A stretch of 14,919 nt of DNA from Flavobacteriaceae bacterium (GCA_002401385.1 NVSY01000007.1:43943-58861), one strand, 5' to 3'; counted from the first letter of the stretch, positions 1-6,328 are shown. The notes: generated by a model not told the origin, from the sequence alone. A program made the numbers and translations.

Positions 1-402
1 TTTTCCGATAAAATTTCATTTAAATTTCAAACCAACAACTCTTATCTAAATAAGAACATTAGCGTATTAAATTTATCTATTATTATTGACAATTTAATCA
101 GTAATGCAGTAAAATGGAATGCTAAAAACATTCTTTTAGACTTTGAAAATTCAAGCAGAAAACAGTTAGTTTTGGTTATTTCAGATGATGGAAATGGATT
201 ATCAAACAAATTTCTAAGCAATCCTAAAAGAATTTTTGAACTTTCGGTTCGTGAATTTCCTCCAACTGGAATGAGTGGATCTGGTATTGGTCTCTTTTAC
301 ACCAAGAGTTTATTAAATGATATGAACTGTGATATTTCTTTTTTAGGTAATAATTTAAAATTACAAGGTGCATCATTCAAAATCATTTTTAACACAATAT
401 GA
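1..402 (+). CDS. Sensor histidine kinase, C-terminal ATPase domain (5' end outside window)
   Basis: The frame is open from base 1 to a TGA at 400-402, giving the last 133 residues of a longer protein. It shows the GHKL/HATPase_c boxes in order. The N box (IIDNLISNAVKWN) begins around window residue 28, the G1 box (VISDDGNGL) around 59, and the G2 box (GMSGSGIGLFYTKSLL) around 91. The end, GASFKIIF, matches the usual last strand of histidine kinase ATPase domains. This argues for a kinase rather than a MutL, Hsp90 or MORC-type ATPase. The domain would bind ATP and phosphorylate a histidine in the dimerisation helices, which lie outside the window, as do any sensor domains and membrane segments. 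The stop overlaps the next start by four bases (ATGA), so translation is coupled to the receiver-like gene. A start-codon reading from the internal ATG at 172 would cut the N box off and is wrong. Confidence 0.88.
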   Translation, partial: FSDKISFKFQTNNSYLNKNISVLNLSIIIDNLISNAVKWNAKNILLDFENSSRKQLVLVISDDGNGLSNKFLSNPKRIFELSVREFPPTGMSGSGIGLFYTKSLLNDMNCDISFLGNNLKLQGASFKIIFNTI

Positions 403-1094
403 GCGTAACTAGACTACTATATATAGATGATAATAGAATTGATTCACAAATTGATAATCTAAGAAAAAAGTTAAAACGCTCTGGATTTGAGCTTGACGAA
501 ACTTTTTTGAATTTAAATGATGAAAAATTCAAAAAAAGAGATGACAATCAAAAAGTAATTTTAGATATAAAAAAAATTAAAAAATATATAATTAAAAACT
601 ATTCTAAAGAAAATTTTGACATCGTTGCTTCTGACTATGATTATTCTGATGAAAATTTAGATGGTTATCAACTTCTTTCTTGGATTAAAAACCAAAGTAA
701 ATCTCAAAAATATAGATTACGTTTTGCACAATTTTGTCTATACTCAGCAGAACAAGATAAAGTTGTCGAACAACTAAATTCTCCTGATAAAATCAAAAAA
801 TTAGTCAAACTAAAAATTGATGATTTTATTGACCGGAACAATTTGGCTAATGATCTTTTTTTGCTTTTTATTAAGCCTAAGGAAAAATATAGTTATTCTA
901 AACACTTAATTGATTATCTAGAAAAATACCCTGACTTAATTTTCAATAATGTTTATCCTAAATTTAAAGGTAAATCATTGTCTGAAATAGCTCATGAAAT
1001 AGATAAAGATTTACCAAACGGAATTGACTTCCAGAAAAATTTGGTTGAACTAACTATAGCTCATTTAGTTGACTTAAATAAATTCGAGAATTGA
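399..1094 (+). CDS. Receiver-like response regulator without an output domain
   Basis: This 231-residue protein begins like a CheY-type receiver. LLYIDDN (residues 6-12) supplies the acidic pair D10/D11. FDIVASDYDYSDENLDGYQLL (73-93) places the likely phosphoacceptor at D79. CLYSAE (113-118) fits the conserved Ser/Thr strand with S116. The insertion between the first strand and the D79 strand (about residues 30-70) is long and lysine-rich. The usual Lys-Pro of the last strand is not evident; the matching region reads IDDFIDR. The C-terminal part (about 155-231) is probably helical and I do not recognise it; it is no obvious DNA-binding domain. The gene overlaps the kinase upstream (ATGA) and the caspase-like gene downstream (TGATG). 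It is therefore probably the kinase's partner, passing the signal by protein contact rather than by transcription. Base composition is very low in GC, about 10% in the line starting at 541. Coding status is firm; receiver assignment is good but not certain. Confidence 0.8.
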   Translation: MSVTRLLYIDDNRIDSQIDNLRKKLKRSGFELDETFLNLNDEKFKKRDDNQKVILDIKKIKKYIIKNYSKENFDIVASDYDYSDENLDGYQLLSWIKNQSKSQKYRLRFAQFCLYSAEQDKVVEQLNSPDKIKKLVKLKIDDFIDRNNLANDLFLLFIKPKEKYSYSKHLIDYLEKYPDLIFNNVYPKFKGKSLSEIAHEIDKDLPNGIDFQKNLVELTIAHLVDLNKFEN

Positions 1095-1741
1095 TGATAA
1101 TAGTAATTATTTCAGTTGATCCTTCAACTAAATTTTTGTTTGAAATTGTAGAAAGTTTGAAATCTAATTCTATCGAATTTAAATTGATTGAAGTTCATCC
1201 TAACGAAGATTCATATAAAAGTTGTCTTGACAATATTGCTAAACTTCCAGAAAATACCACAATATTATTCTTAGGTCACGGCCAGGACAACCAAATTTAT
1301 GGTGGTGAATTACTTGATGATTTCCCAAAACAATCTTTGGTAAAAAAAAATGAAATGGGCATTTTCAAAAACCAGAATTTATTTTTACTTGCCTGTGATT
1401 CCGCGAGTTTAATAAAAAGCTCCTTTCGTATTGCTAAAACTAAAAAAGCTATCGGATTTGGCCCTTTACCAACAGAAATTGAAGAAGTTGAAAGTGATAA
1501 AAAACTCGCGAATGAAGGAATAACATTGGACACTATTGAACTCTTCAAACAAGCAATTAATGAGACTGTGATATTAAGTTTACTAGAATACTTTAAAGAT
1601 GAATCTATAGGCTTTATATTTTTAAAGGATTATCTAAACTTGCACTTAAATAAAAGAATCAACAAAGCGATTCTTGAAGAAAATAATAGGAATTTAGCCG
1701 ATTTATTATTCAATATGAAAAATGATATGGTGATATATTAA
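1094..1741 (+). CDS. Putative caspase-like / CHAT-type cysteine protease
   Basis: From the ATG at 1094 the product is 215 residues with no signal peptide or membrane segment. Two motifs match the catalytic dyad of clan CD (caspase/CHAT) proteases. The first is a hydrophobic strand ending in His-Gly (ILFLGHG, H62). About 38 residues later a second strand ends in Ala-Cys (NLFLLACDS, C101). The N-terminal strand MIIVIISVD and the segment AIGFGP after the Cys also fit a Rossmann-like caspase fold. Residues about 145-215 are helical and unassigned. The ATG overlaps the TGA of the receiver gene (TGATG), so I prefer it to the TTG three bases upstream. The gene ends a three-gene unit with a kinase and a receiver, which suggests a protease effector under phosphorelay control; this is inference. 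Its substrate is not visible in the window. A degenerate, non-proteolytic member of the fold is possible. Confidence 0.65.
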   Translation: MIIVIISVDPSTKFLFEIVESLKSNSIEFKLIEVHPNEDSYKSCLDNIAKLPENTTILFLGHGQDNQIYGGELLDDFPKQSLVKKNEMGIFKNQNLFLLACDSASLIKSSFRIAKTKKAIGFGPLPTEIEEVESDKKLANEGITLDTIELFKQAINETVILSLLEYFKDESIGFIFLKDYLNLHLNKRINKAILEENNRNLADLLFNMKNDMVIY

Positions 1742-1790
1742 GCCAACACTATACCAAAAATTGCAAAAGAGTATGTCTTTGCCAACACTA
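1742..1790. repeat. Short direct repeat GCCAACACTA flanking an imperfect inverted repeat
   Basis: GCCAACACTA occurs at 1742-1751, directly after the stop of the caspase-like gene, and again at 1781-1790. Between them, TTGCAAAAG (1761-1769) and CTTTGCCAA (1777-1785) form an inverted repeat with two mismatches. From memory, GCCAACA-type intergenic repeats are common next to accessory genes in Flavobacteriia; that comparison is unchecked. The repeat is seen directly; the idea that it marks an insertion or cassette boundary is inference. Confidence 0.45.
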
Positions 1791-1791
1791 G

Positions 1792-1917
1792 CTAGTTTTG
1801 GGAAACCGATTATTGATTTTCAAACTAAAAAAGAAAAATCGAGAAGTATTAATTAACAAATATCAAGCTGAAAAGATTAAATCTGAACTGAAAACACTTG
1901 GAATACGGTCGAATTAA
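1792..1917 (+). pseudogene. Possible C-terminal gene remnant
   Basis: The stretch between the caspase-like gene and the CPBP gene has an open frame from just after a TAG at 1789 to a TAA at 1915-1917. It reads as about 41 residues and contains no ATG. The last part, INKYQAEKIKSELKTLGIRS, has the look of a real charged helical protein terminus. No start codon other than a TTG (1798) and no recognisable family is present. It may be the tail of a gene whose front was lost when neighbouring genes moved in. It could equally be chance in AT-rich DNA. Confidence 0.25.
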
Positions 1918-1926
1918 AAAGAACAA

Positions 1927-2664
1927 ATGGGAAAAGAAATAATTGAGAGTTTAATTCATGTAATCGCAATACTTCCACTTTTATTTTTATGTATCAAAAC
2001 AGACAACTCTAAAAGAATAAAACTGATAATTTTATTTGTTATGTATTTTATTGGCTATCAAGTGCTCTTAAGATTGCCTTTTTACTTTTCTTCTTTCCAA
2101 TTTATTGAAGGAGATTGGAATTGGTCAGGAAAACTTTTGGCAATTATAGGTTCTTTAATTTTCTACTCCTTTTTTAAAAATAATTTTTATCCTCATCACT
2201 TTCTCACAATTAAACAAGAAAAAAAATCGTTGCGGAGAATTATTATAATCATTGCGGTAATTTCAGTTATATCAATAATAGGAGGATTTTTATTTAATAA
2301 CGAAAGTTGGAATTTAGAAACATTATTCTTCCAATTAACCCTTCCTGGAATGGATGAAGAAATAGCATATAGAGGAATTATGTTAGGAATACTCTCCTCA
2401 ATATTGTCAGAAAAAATACGGATATTTAAAATTACCATATCCAATCCATCGATTTGGATAATTGGTATTCTTTTTGGCTTAATCCACGCTTTAAAATTAA
2501 ATTCAGATTGGGAATTAAGTTTTAATATTTTGTACTTTGTCGAAACATTTATACTTGGAACCGTTTGGGGCTGGATGGCGGTAAAAAGCAAAAGTATTTT
2601 ATTGCCAATAATTTCTCATAATTTATCTAATACTTTTATGAGTTTGATAGGAATGATAAAATAA
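1927..2664 (+). CDS. CPBP (CAAX/Abi) family intramembrane endopeptidase
   Basis: This 245-residue membrane protein carries the three CPBP signatures. These are the EExxxR motif in MDEEIAYRG (E144, E145, R149), FxxxH in LFGLIHAL (F183, H187) and HxxxN in HNLSN (H231, N235). Hydrophobic segments lie near residues 8-22, 32-56, 70-83, 104-123, 150-160, 174-188, 200-222 and 224-243, which suits the usual multi-helix core. The family comprises intramembrane glutamic proteases related to eukaryotic Rce1. Bacterial members are linked to bacteriocin self-immunity, membrane protein processing and some abortive-infection contexts. It begins 185 bases after the caspase-like gene. A repeat-containing spacer lies between them, so they may not share a transcript. 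No bacteriocin gene is visible beside it. The family assignment is firm; the substrate cannot be told. Confidence 0.9.
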   Translation: MGKEIIESLIHVIAILPLLFLCIKTDNSKRIKLIILFVMYFIGYQVLLRLPFYFSSFQFIEGDWNWSGKLLAIIGSLIFYSFFKNNFYPHHFLTIKQEKKSLRRIIIIIAVISVISIIGGFLFNNESWNLETLFFQLTLPGMDEEIAYRGIMLGILSSILSEKIRIFKITISNPSIWIIGILFGLIHALKLNSDWELSFNILYFVETFILGTVWGWMAVKSKSILLPIISHNLSNTFMSLIGMIK

Positions 2665-2690
2665 ATAACCTCAACACCGTTTATTTTTTA
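2663..2690 (+). terminator. Weak AT-rich terminator-like hairpin after the CPBP gene
   Basis: AAATAAC at 2663-2669 can pair with GTTTATTT starting at 2679 with one bulged T, over a nine-base loop, and a T-rich run follows. The stem is short and AT-rich and overlaps the stop codon, so termination here is only a suggestion. Confidence 0.3.
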
Positions 2691-2834
2691 TGATATAGAC
2701 ACATTTTTAGTTGGCAAGATGCTAGGGGATATGCGTATTAATTAACCATCTTTATTTGGATGCGTTTATTATTCAAAAATTGATTGTCGCTAGGTAATTT
2801 CACCCCCAAAAACCAACACAAAATTTATTAAAAT

Positions 2835-2860
2835 GATGGTGGGTTTTGATGGTGGGTTTT
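2835..2860. repeat. Perfect 13-bp tandem repeat, two copies
   Basis: GATGGTGGGTTTT occurs twice without spacer, at 2835-2847 and 2848-2860. It sits 15 bases before the -7 box that probably serves the tRNA-Ala gene. It is GC-richer than its surroundings. It may be a regulator site or a slippage duplication. The rest of 2691-2953 shows no convincing ORF. Confidence 0.7.
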
Positions 2861-2874
2861 TGCATTAAAATGTA

Positions 2875-2882
2875 TATATTTG
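2875..2882 (+). promoter_or_regulatory. Bacteroidota -7 box upstream of tRNA-Ala
   Basis: TATATTTG matches the Bacteroidota -7 consensus TAnnTTTG. No -33 TTG sits at the ideal distance; the nearest TTTTTG (2856-2862 area) is only about 12 bases away. A transcript from here would have a leader of about 65 bases before the tRNA. Confidence 0.45.
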
Positions 2883-2953
2883 CATGCCTTTATAGTTTTA
2901 TTTGGGGCTTCTAAGAAGTAACAAACCCAATAAAACTCGTGTATAAAGCGTAA

Positions 2954-3027
2954 GGGGCATTAGCTCAGTTGGCTAGAGCGTTTGGCTGGCAGCCAAGAGG
3001 TCATCGGTTCGACTCCGATATGCTCCA
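2954..3027 (+). tRNA. tRNA-Ala (anticodon GGC)
   Basis: A 74-base cloverleaf folds completely. The acceptor GGGGCAT pairs with ATGCTCC with one G-T pair. The D stem is GCTC/GAGC and the anticodon stem TTTGG/CCAAG. The seven-base loop CTGGCAG places GGC at positions 34-36. The T stem ATCGG/CCGAT encloses TTCGACT. The discriminator base is A3027. CCA is not encoded (ACAA follows), so it must be added by a nucleotidyltransferase. GGC reads the alanine codons GCC and GCU. It is a single tRNA with its own terminator, not part of a cluster. Confidence 0.97.
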
Positions 3028-3028
3028 C

Positions 3029-3064
3029 AAAAAACCGCACATCTTTGGATGTTGCGGTTTTTTT
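3029..3064 (+). terminator. Rho-independent terminator of tRNA-Ala
   Basis: CCGCACATC (3035-3043) pairs with GATGTTGCGG (3048-3057) around a four-base loop, with one bulged T. It is preceded by an A run and followed by seven Ts. It starts right after the tRNA 3' end. Confidence 0.88.
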
Positions 3065-3296
3065 ATGTGCGAAACTTTTTTATAAGTGGTTTGAAAAAGG
3101 AGATTAATGATTGTTTTTTTACTTTTTATCCGTGATTATTGGTTCTTAATACCTATTGTCTCATAAAACAGTTTCTTTTTCACAATCTTATTGTTAAAAT
3201 ATTTGACCGTAACTATGGCTATGCTAAAATATTTTGTCTCAATCTTGTAAAAAATAAAAGTGTTTTATTTTACGACATCAAATATTTAAATTGGTA

Positions 3297-3842
3297 TTAG
3301 TTGTCTTCATAAGAATGTTTATACCCTGCACCACTCACTATTTTTAATAAGTCGGCTTCTACAGTTTCTCTTGGGTATTCTACAAAACGACCGATCTCTT
3401 TTTCTTTTTTATAAAAAATAAAAGTAGGCACTCTTATTATATTGTAGCCTTTCTGTAAATTATCGGGTGTTTTTTTACTGCGATTTACGGCAATCATCTG
3501 AATATTATCTTCATCAAAATCCGCTGCTTCTACTATTTTGTAAAAAACAGGTGTGTGTTCTTTGCTATCGACACACCAAGTACCCATAAAAGCTTTGATA
3601 GTCACTCCTTTTAATTCTTTTTTCAATGCATTAATAACGGAGGGCTCAGGAGTGTAAAAAGCGTAGTTTTCTGAAAACCAACTAGTGTAAGGAGCTATTG
3701 AAAAACTTGCTTTGTTCACAATTCCAACAAGGTCACCTTTTGTATTGCGCTTGGCGTTAATTTGTTGAGGTGTTCCTGTTTTTTGTGCAGAAGCGTAATT
3801 TGATATGATGATAAGTGTGAGAAAGTATAGCAGTTTTTTCAT
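3297..3842 (-). CDS. Exported thioredoxin-like protein with a single active-site Cys
   Basis: The 181-residue product starts with a signal peptide (MKKLLYFLTLIIISNYASAQ, cleavage near residue 20). It should therefore act in the periplasm or at the cell surface. The thioredoxin fold is indicated by IKAFMGTWCVDSK (C90) and the cis-proline motif VPTF (P139) followed by a strand FIFYKK. Where thioredoxins have CxxC, this protein has CVDS. No other cysteine is visible in the mature part, so it cannot form an active-site disulfide by itself. From memory, GTWCxDS-type proteins of this size are common in flavobacteria and are annotated as thioredoxin family proteins; their substrates are unknown to me. 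The ATG at 3842 is supported by the signal peptide beginning there. It follows aminopeptidase P on the same strand but is separated from it by a strong terminator, so it is transcribed independently. Confidence 0.88.
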   Translation of the reverse strand: MKKLLYFLTLIIISNYASAQKTGTPQQINAKRNTKGDLVGIVNKASFSIAPYTSWFSENYAFYTPEPSVINALKKELKGVTIKAFMGTWCVDSKEHTPVFYKIVEAADFDEDNIQMIAVNRSKKTPDNLQKGYNIIRVPTFIFYKKEKEIGRFVEYPRETVEADLLKIVSGAGYKHSYEDN

Positions 3843-3935
3843 GGATGTTGTTGCTTGGCTAAATGGATAATAAAGGCGTTGTTATTGTTAAAGGATTTTA
3901 ATCCATTGATTAGTAATGGAGTCGAAATTACAAAA

Positions 3936-3966
3936 AAAACCTCACTCCAAATTTGAGTGAGGTTTT
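3936..3966 (-). terminator. Intrinsic terminator after aminopeptidase P
   Basis: AAAACCTCACTC (3936-3947) and GAGTGAGGTTTT (3955-3966) are perfect 12-base arms around a seven-base loop. Read on the minus strand the stem is followed by a run of eight Ts, the correct polarity for the aminopeptidase gene ending at 4030. On the plus strand it has only four Ts, so it may terminate weakly in both directions. Confidence 0.88.
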
Positions 3967-4029
3967 CTATTAAATTTAGGTTGCCCAGAACACAAAAAGT
4001 GCTCAAATACCTCTTTCGGGGTTAGGGTT

Positions 4030-5319
4030 CTAGTTCATCAATGCTTCAATTTCTTCAACAGTAATTGGAATATCGCCCATTAAATTAATTGGTTCTCCAG
4101 TTTCTTGGATGACTACATCATCTTCTAAACGGATTCCCATATTTTCTTCGGGGATATAAATTCCTGGCTCTACGGTAAATACCATGTTTGCTTTCATGGG
4201 TGTTTTTAGTGTCCCATAATCATGAGTGTCTAATCCCATATGGTGAGAAGTTCCATGCATGAAATATTTTTTATAGGCTGGCCAGTTAGGATCTTCATTT
4301 TTAACATCTTCTTCACTAATCAGACCTAATTTAATCAGTTCAGTAGTCATTATTTTTCCAACTTCTTGGTGGTAATCTGCCCAAATAGTTCCGGGAACTA
4401 ATAATTTTGTAGCTTCATTTTTCACGTGTAATACGGCATTGTATACTTCTTTTTGACGGTCAGTAAATCGTCCGTTTACAGGGATTGTTCGTGTCATATC
4501 ACTAGAATAGTTGGCGTATTCGGCACCAACATCCATCAATAACATATCACCATCTTTACACATTTGGTTGTTTTCAATATAATGCAACACACAAGCGCTA
4601 TATCCAGAACCAATAATTGGCGTGTAGGCAAAACCTTTAGAGCGATTGTTCAAAAATTCGTGCATAAATTCAGCTTCAATTTGGTATTCCATCACACCTG
4701 GTTTGATAAATGGCAATACTCTTCGGAATCCTTTATTGGTAATATCACAAGCCGTTTGCATTATATCCAGTTCTTCCTGTTCTTTTACGCCTCTTATGTC
4801 TTCCATAATAGGGAAACTCTTTTCCCATTTATGCGCCATAAAATCTTGCTTGCATTTTTTAATAAAACGATCTTCACGTGTTTCAATCACTACAGACTGG
4901 CGGTAATGCTCGTTGGTGTTAAAATAAATAGTATCAGATTCTGACATTAAATCTTTAAACACTTTGTCAAATTCTTGCAACCAATAAATAGTTTGAATTC
5001 CAGAAGTAACCTTCGCTTGTTCTTTGTCTAATTTTGCACCTTCCCAAACCGCAATATGTGCGTTGGTTTCTGTAACAAATAATATTTCTCGGTGCTTTGG
5101 ATTCAATGCATCTGGAAACAATAATAAAATAGTTTCTTCTTGGTCAGCTCCTGTAAGGTAAAAGATATCGCTGCTTTGTTCAAAGGGAAGTGTACTATCT
5201 GCACCTGTTGTAAAAGTGTCGTTTGAATTGAAAATAGCAATAGATTTGGATTTCATTTGAGCAATAAATTTTGCTCTGTTTTTAATGAAAAGCTGATTGT
5301 TTATCGGAGTGTATTTCAT
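4030..5319 (-). CDS. pepP: Xaa-Pro aminopeptidase P (M24B family)
   Basis: The 429-residue cytosolic enzyme has an N-terminal AMP_N domain (about 1-140, including FYLTGADQEETILLLFP) and a C-terminal pita-bread peptidase M24 domain (about 175-425). The five dinuclear-metal ligands are all visible: D263 and D274 in MDVGAEYANYSSDMTR, H355 in FMHGTSHHMG, E384 in TVEPGIY, and E399 in IRLEDD. H246 in VLHY corresponds to the proton-shuttle histidine region. The length is close to that of E. coli PepP. The enzyme removes an N-terminal residue that precedes proline, contributing to peptide turnover. No signal peptide is present. It is divergent from the ChaN-like gene, with about 150 bases between the starts, and ends at a strong terminator. 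Nothing appears to be missing or broken. Confidence 0.95.
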   Translation of the reverse strand: MKYTPINNQLFIKNRAKFIAQMKSKSIAIFNSNDTFTTGADSTLPFEQSSDIFYLTGADQEETILLLFPDALNPKHREILFVTETNAHIAVWEGAKLDKEQAKVTSGIQTIYWLQEFDKVFKDLMSESDTIYFNTNEHYRQSVVIETREDRFIKKCKQDFMAHKWEKSFPIMEDIRGVKEQEELDIMQTACDITNKGFRRVLPFIKPGVMEYQIEAEFMHEFLNNRSKGFAYTPIIGSGYSACVLHYIENNQMCKDGDMLLMDVGAEYANYSSDMTRTIPVNGRFTDRQKEVYNAVLHVKNEATKLLVPGTIWADYHQEVGKIMTTELIKLGLISEEDVKNEDPNWPAYKKYFMHGTSHHMGLDTHDYGTLKTPMKANMVFTVEPGIYIPEENMGIRLEDDVVIQETGEPINLMGDIPITVEEIEALMN

Positions 5320-5411
5320 GTGATATGTATGTTTTAAATCTATTTGATGGTTGGATGAACCGTTGGTTTAAAAGCCAAAATAGTACATCGATTTTCCAAA
5401 TAAAAATATTG

Positions 5412-5443
5412 TTGTATTATTTGCAAACAAAGTTATAAATTTG
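5412..5443 (+). promoter_or_regulatory. Probable promoter of the ChaN-like/VPS10/GNAT operon
   Basis: TTG at 5412-5414 and TAAATTTG at 5436-5443 are separated by 21 bases, which fits the Bacteroidota -33/-7 spacing. The -7 box exactly matches TAnnTTTG. Transcription would start near 5450, leaving a leader of roughly 25 bases before the ATG at 5477. Confidence 0.6.
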
Positions 5444-5450
5444 TTTGCAA
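5421..5450. promoter_or_regulatory. Perfect 11-bp inverted repeat over the -7 box (operator candidate)
   Basis: TTGCAAACAAA (5421-5431) and TTTGTTTGCAA (5440-5450) are exact reverse complements around an eight-base spacer. The right arm starts inside the -7 box TAAATTTG, and the whole element fills the -33 to +1 interval. A bound dimeric regulator would block the promoter. The cognate regulator is unknown. Since the first gene is haem/iron-related by family, metal or haem control is a reasonable guess. Confidence 0.6.
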
Positions 5451-5476
5451 CCTAAGTGATAAAAAACATACGATTT

Positions 5477-6328
5477 ATGCAAAAATCAATAGTATTAACA
5501 CTGCTTTTAACATTTACAGTTTATTCTTACAGCCAAAACAAGCCAGCTTATAAACTCTTCAATTCTAAGGGACATAAGATCTCTTATAAAAAAGTGATAA
5601 AAAAGATGAAGCGGGCAGATATTGTATTATTTGGTGAGCTTCACAACAATCCTATAGTGCATTGGCTTCAGTACGAACTCACAAAAGATATTGCTGTAGG
5701 TCAAGACCTTGTTTTGGGTTCAGAAATGTTGGAAGCCGACAACCAGAAAGCATTGAATGATTATTTAGAAGGAGCTGTAAACCAGCAAGCATTAGATACC
5801 CTTGCACGATTGTCGAAAAACTATCAAACAGATTATAAGCCACTTGTGGATTTAGCAAAAAATCACAAAATTCCGTTTATTGCAACAAATATCCCTAGGC
5901 GTTTTGCTAAAAAAGTGTTTAGAACAGGGTTAGAATCCTTGGATTCTTTGTCTATGGAAGAAAAATCATGGATGGCTCCGTTGCCTTTAAAATACGATGC
6001 CTCTTTGTCCCAATATGTAAAAATGAAAGCTATGATGGGTGGTCATGGAGGAGATAATTTACCGAAAGCTCAGGCGTGTAAGGATGCAACAATGGCGTAT
6101 TTTATTCTGAAGAACAAAGGGAATTCACTTTTTATACATTATAACGGTGCTTATCATTCAGATTATCATGAAGGAATTTATTGGTACTTAAAACAGGCCA
6201 ATCCTCAGTTGAAAATCTTAACCATCACTGTAGAAGAACAAGCGTCTATTAAAAAGTTTAACAAAGAGATAAAAGGAAAGGCCGATGTGATTATAGTAAC
6301 GCCTACTTCCATGACAAAAACCTATTAA
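5477..6328 (+). CDS. ChaN-like haem/iron-binding exported protein (Tiki superfamily)
   Basis: From the ATG at 5477 the product is 283 residues. It starts with a signal peptide (MQKSIVLTLLLTFTVYSYSQ). An in-frame GTG at 5456 would add seven residues before it and is less likely. The signature GELHNNPIVHWLQYEL (residues 53-68) has the Glu and two His of the GExHxxxxxH motif of the ChaN/DUF399 family. A second histidine cluster, HYNGAYHSDYHEG, lies near the C terminus. E. coli-type ChaN proteins bind haem, and the family is linked to iron uptake. Tiki-superfamily members also include metalloproteases, so a hydrolytic role cannot be excluded. There is no Cys at the signal cleavage site, so it is not an obvious lipoprotein. 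It is the first gene of a likely operon, 27 bases before the VPS10 gene. An inverted repeat covers its promoter. Confidence 0.85.
   Translation: MQKSIVLTLLLTFTVYSYSQNKPAYKLFNSKGHKISYKKVIKKMKRADIVLFGELHNNPIVHWLQYELTKDIAVGQDLVLGSEMLEADNQKALNDYLEGAVNQQALDTLARLSKNYQTDYKPLVDLAKNHKIPFIATNIPRRFAKKVFRTGLESLDSLSMEEKSWMAPLPLKYDASLSQYVKMKAMMGGHGGDNLPKAQACKDATMAYFILKNKGNSLFIHYNGAYHSDYHEGIYWYLKQANPQLKILTITVEEQASIKKFNKEIKGKADVIIVTPTSMTKTY

Noticed and set aside
1091..1093. TTG as start of the caspase-like gene
   Set aside because: The ATG three bases downstream overlaps the upstream stop (TGATG), a common coupling arrangement, and needs no rare start codon.
2954..3027. tRNA-Ala as the attachment site of an integrated element
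   Set aside because: Integration usually uses the tRNA 3' end, which here faces ordinary chromosome. I see no second copy of the tRNA end and no integrase gene in the window.
3247..3273. Hairpin GTAAAAAATAAAA / TTTTATTTTAC as terminator of the thioredoxin-like gene
   Set aside because: The arms contain only A-T pairs except one, with a two-base bulge; in DNA this AT-rich it is not convincing.
3988..4004. Small hairpin GAACAC-AAAAA-GTGCTC after the aminopeptidase gene
   Set aside because: It has a six-pair stem with one G-T pair and no T run; the strong terminator at 3936-3966 is sufficient.
4564..4944. 126-codon plus-strand frame inside the aminopeptidase gene
   Set aside because: It is antisense to a complete, motif-verified enzyme and its translation has no recognisable features.
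5456..5458. GTG as start of the ChaN-like gene
   Set aside because: It adds MIKNIRF before a well-formed signal peptide and lies too near the predicted transcription start; the ATG at 5477 is better.
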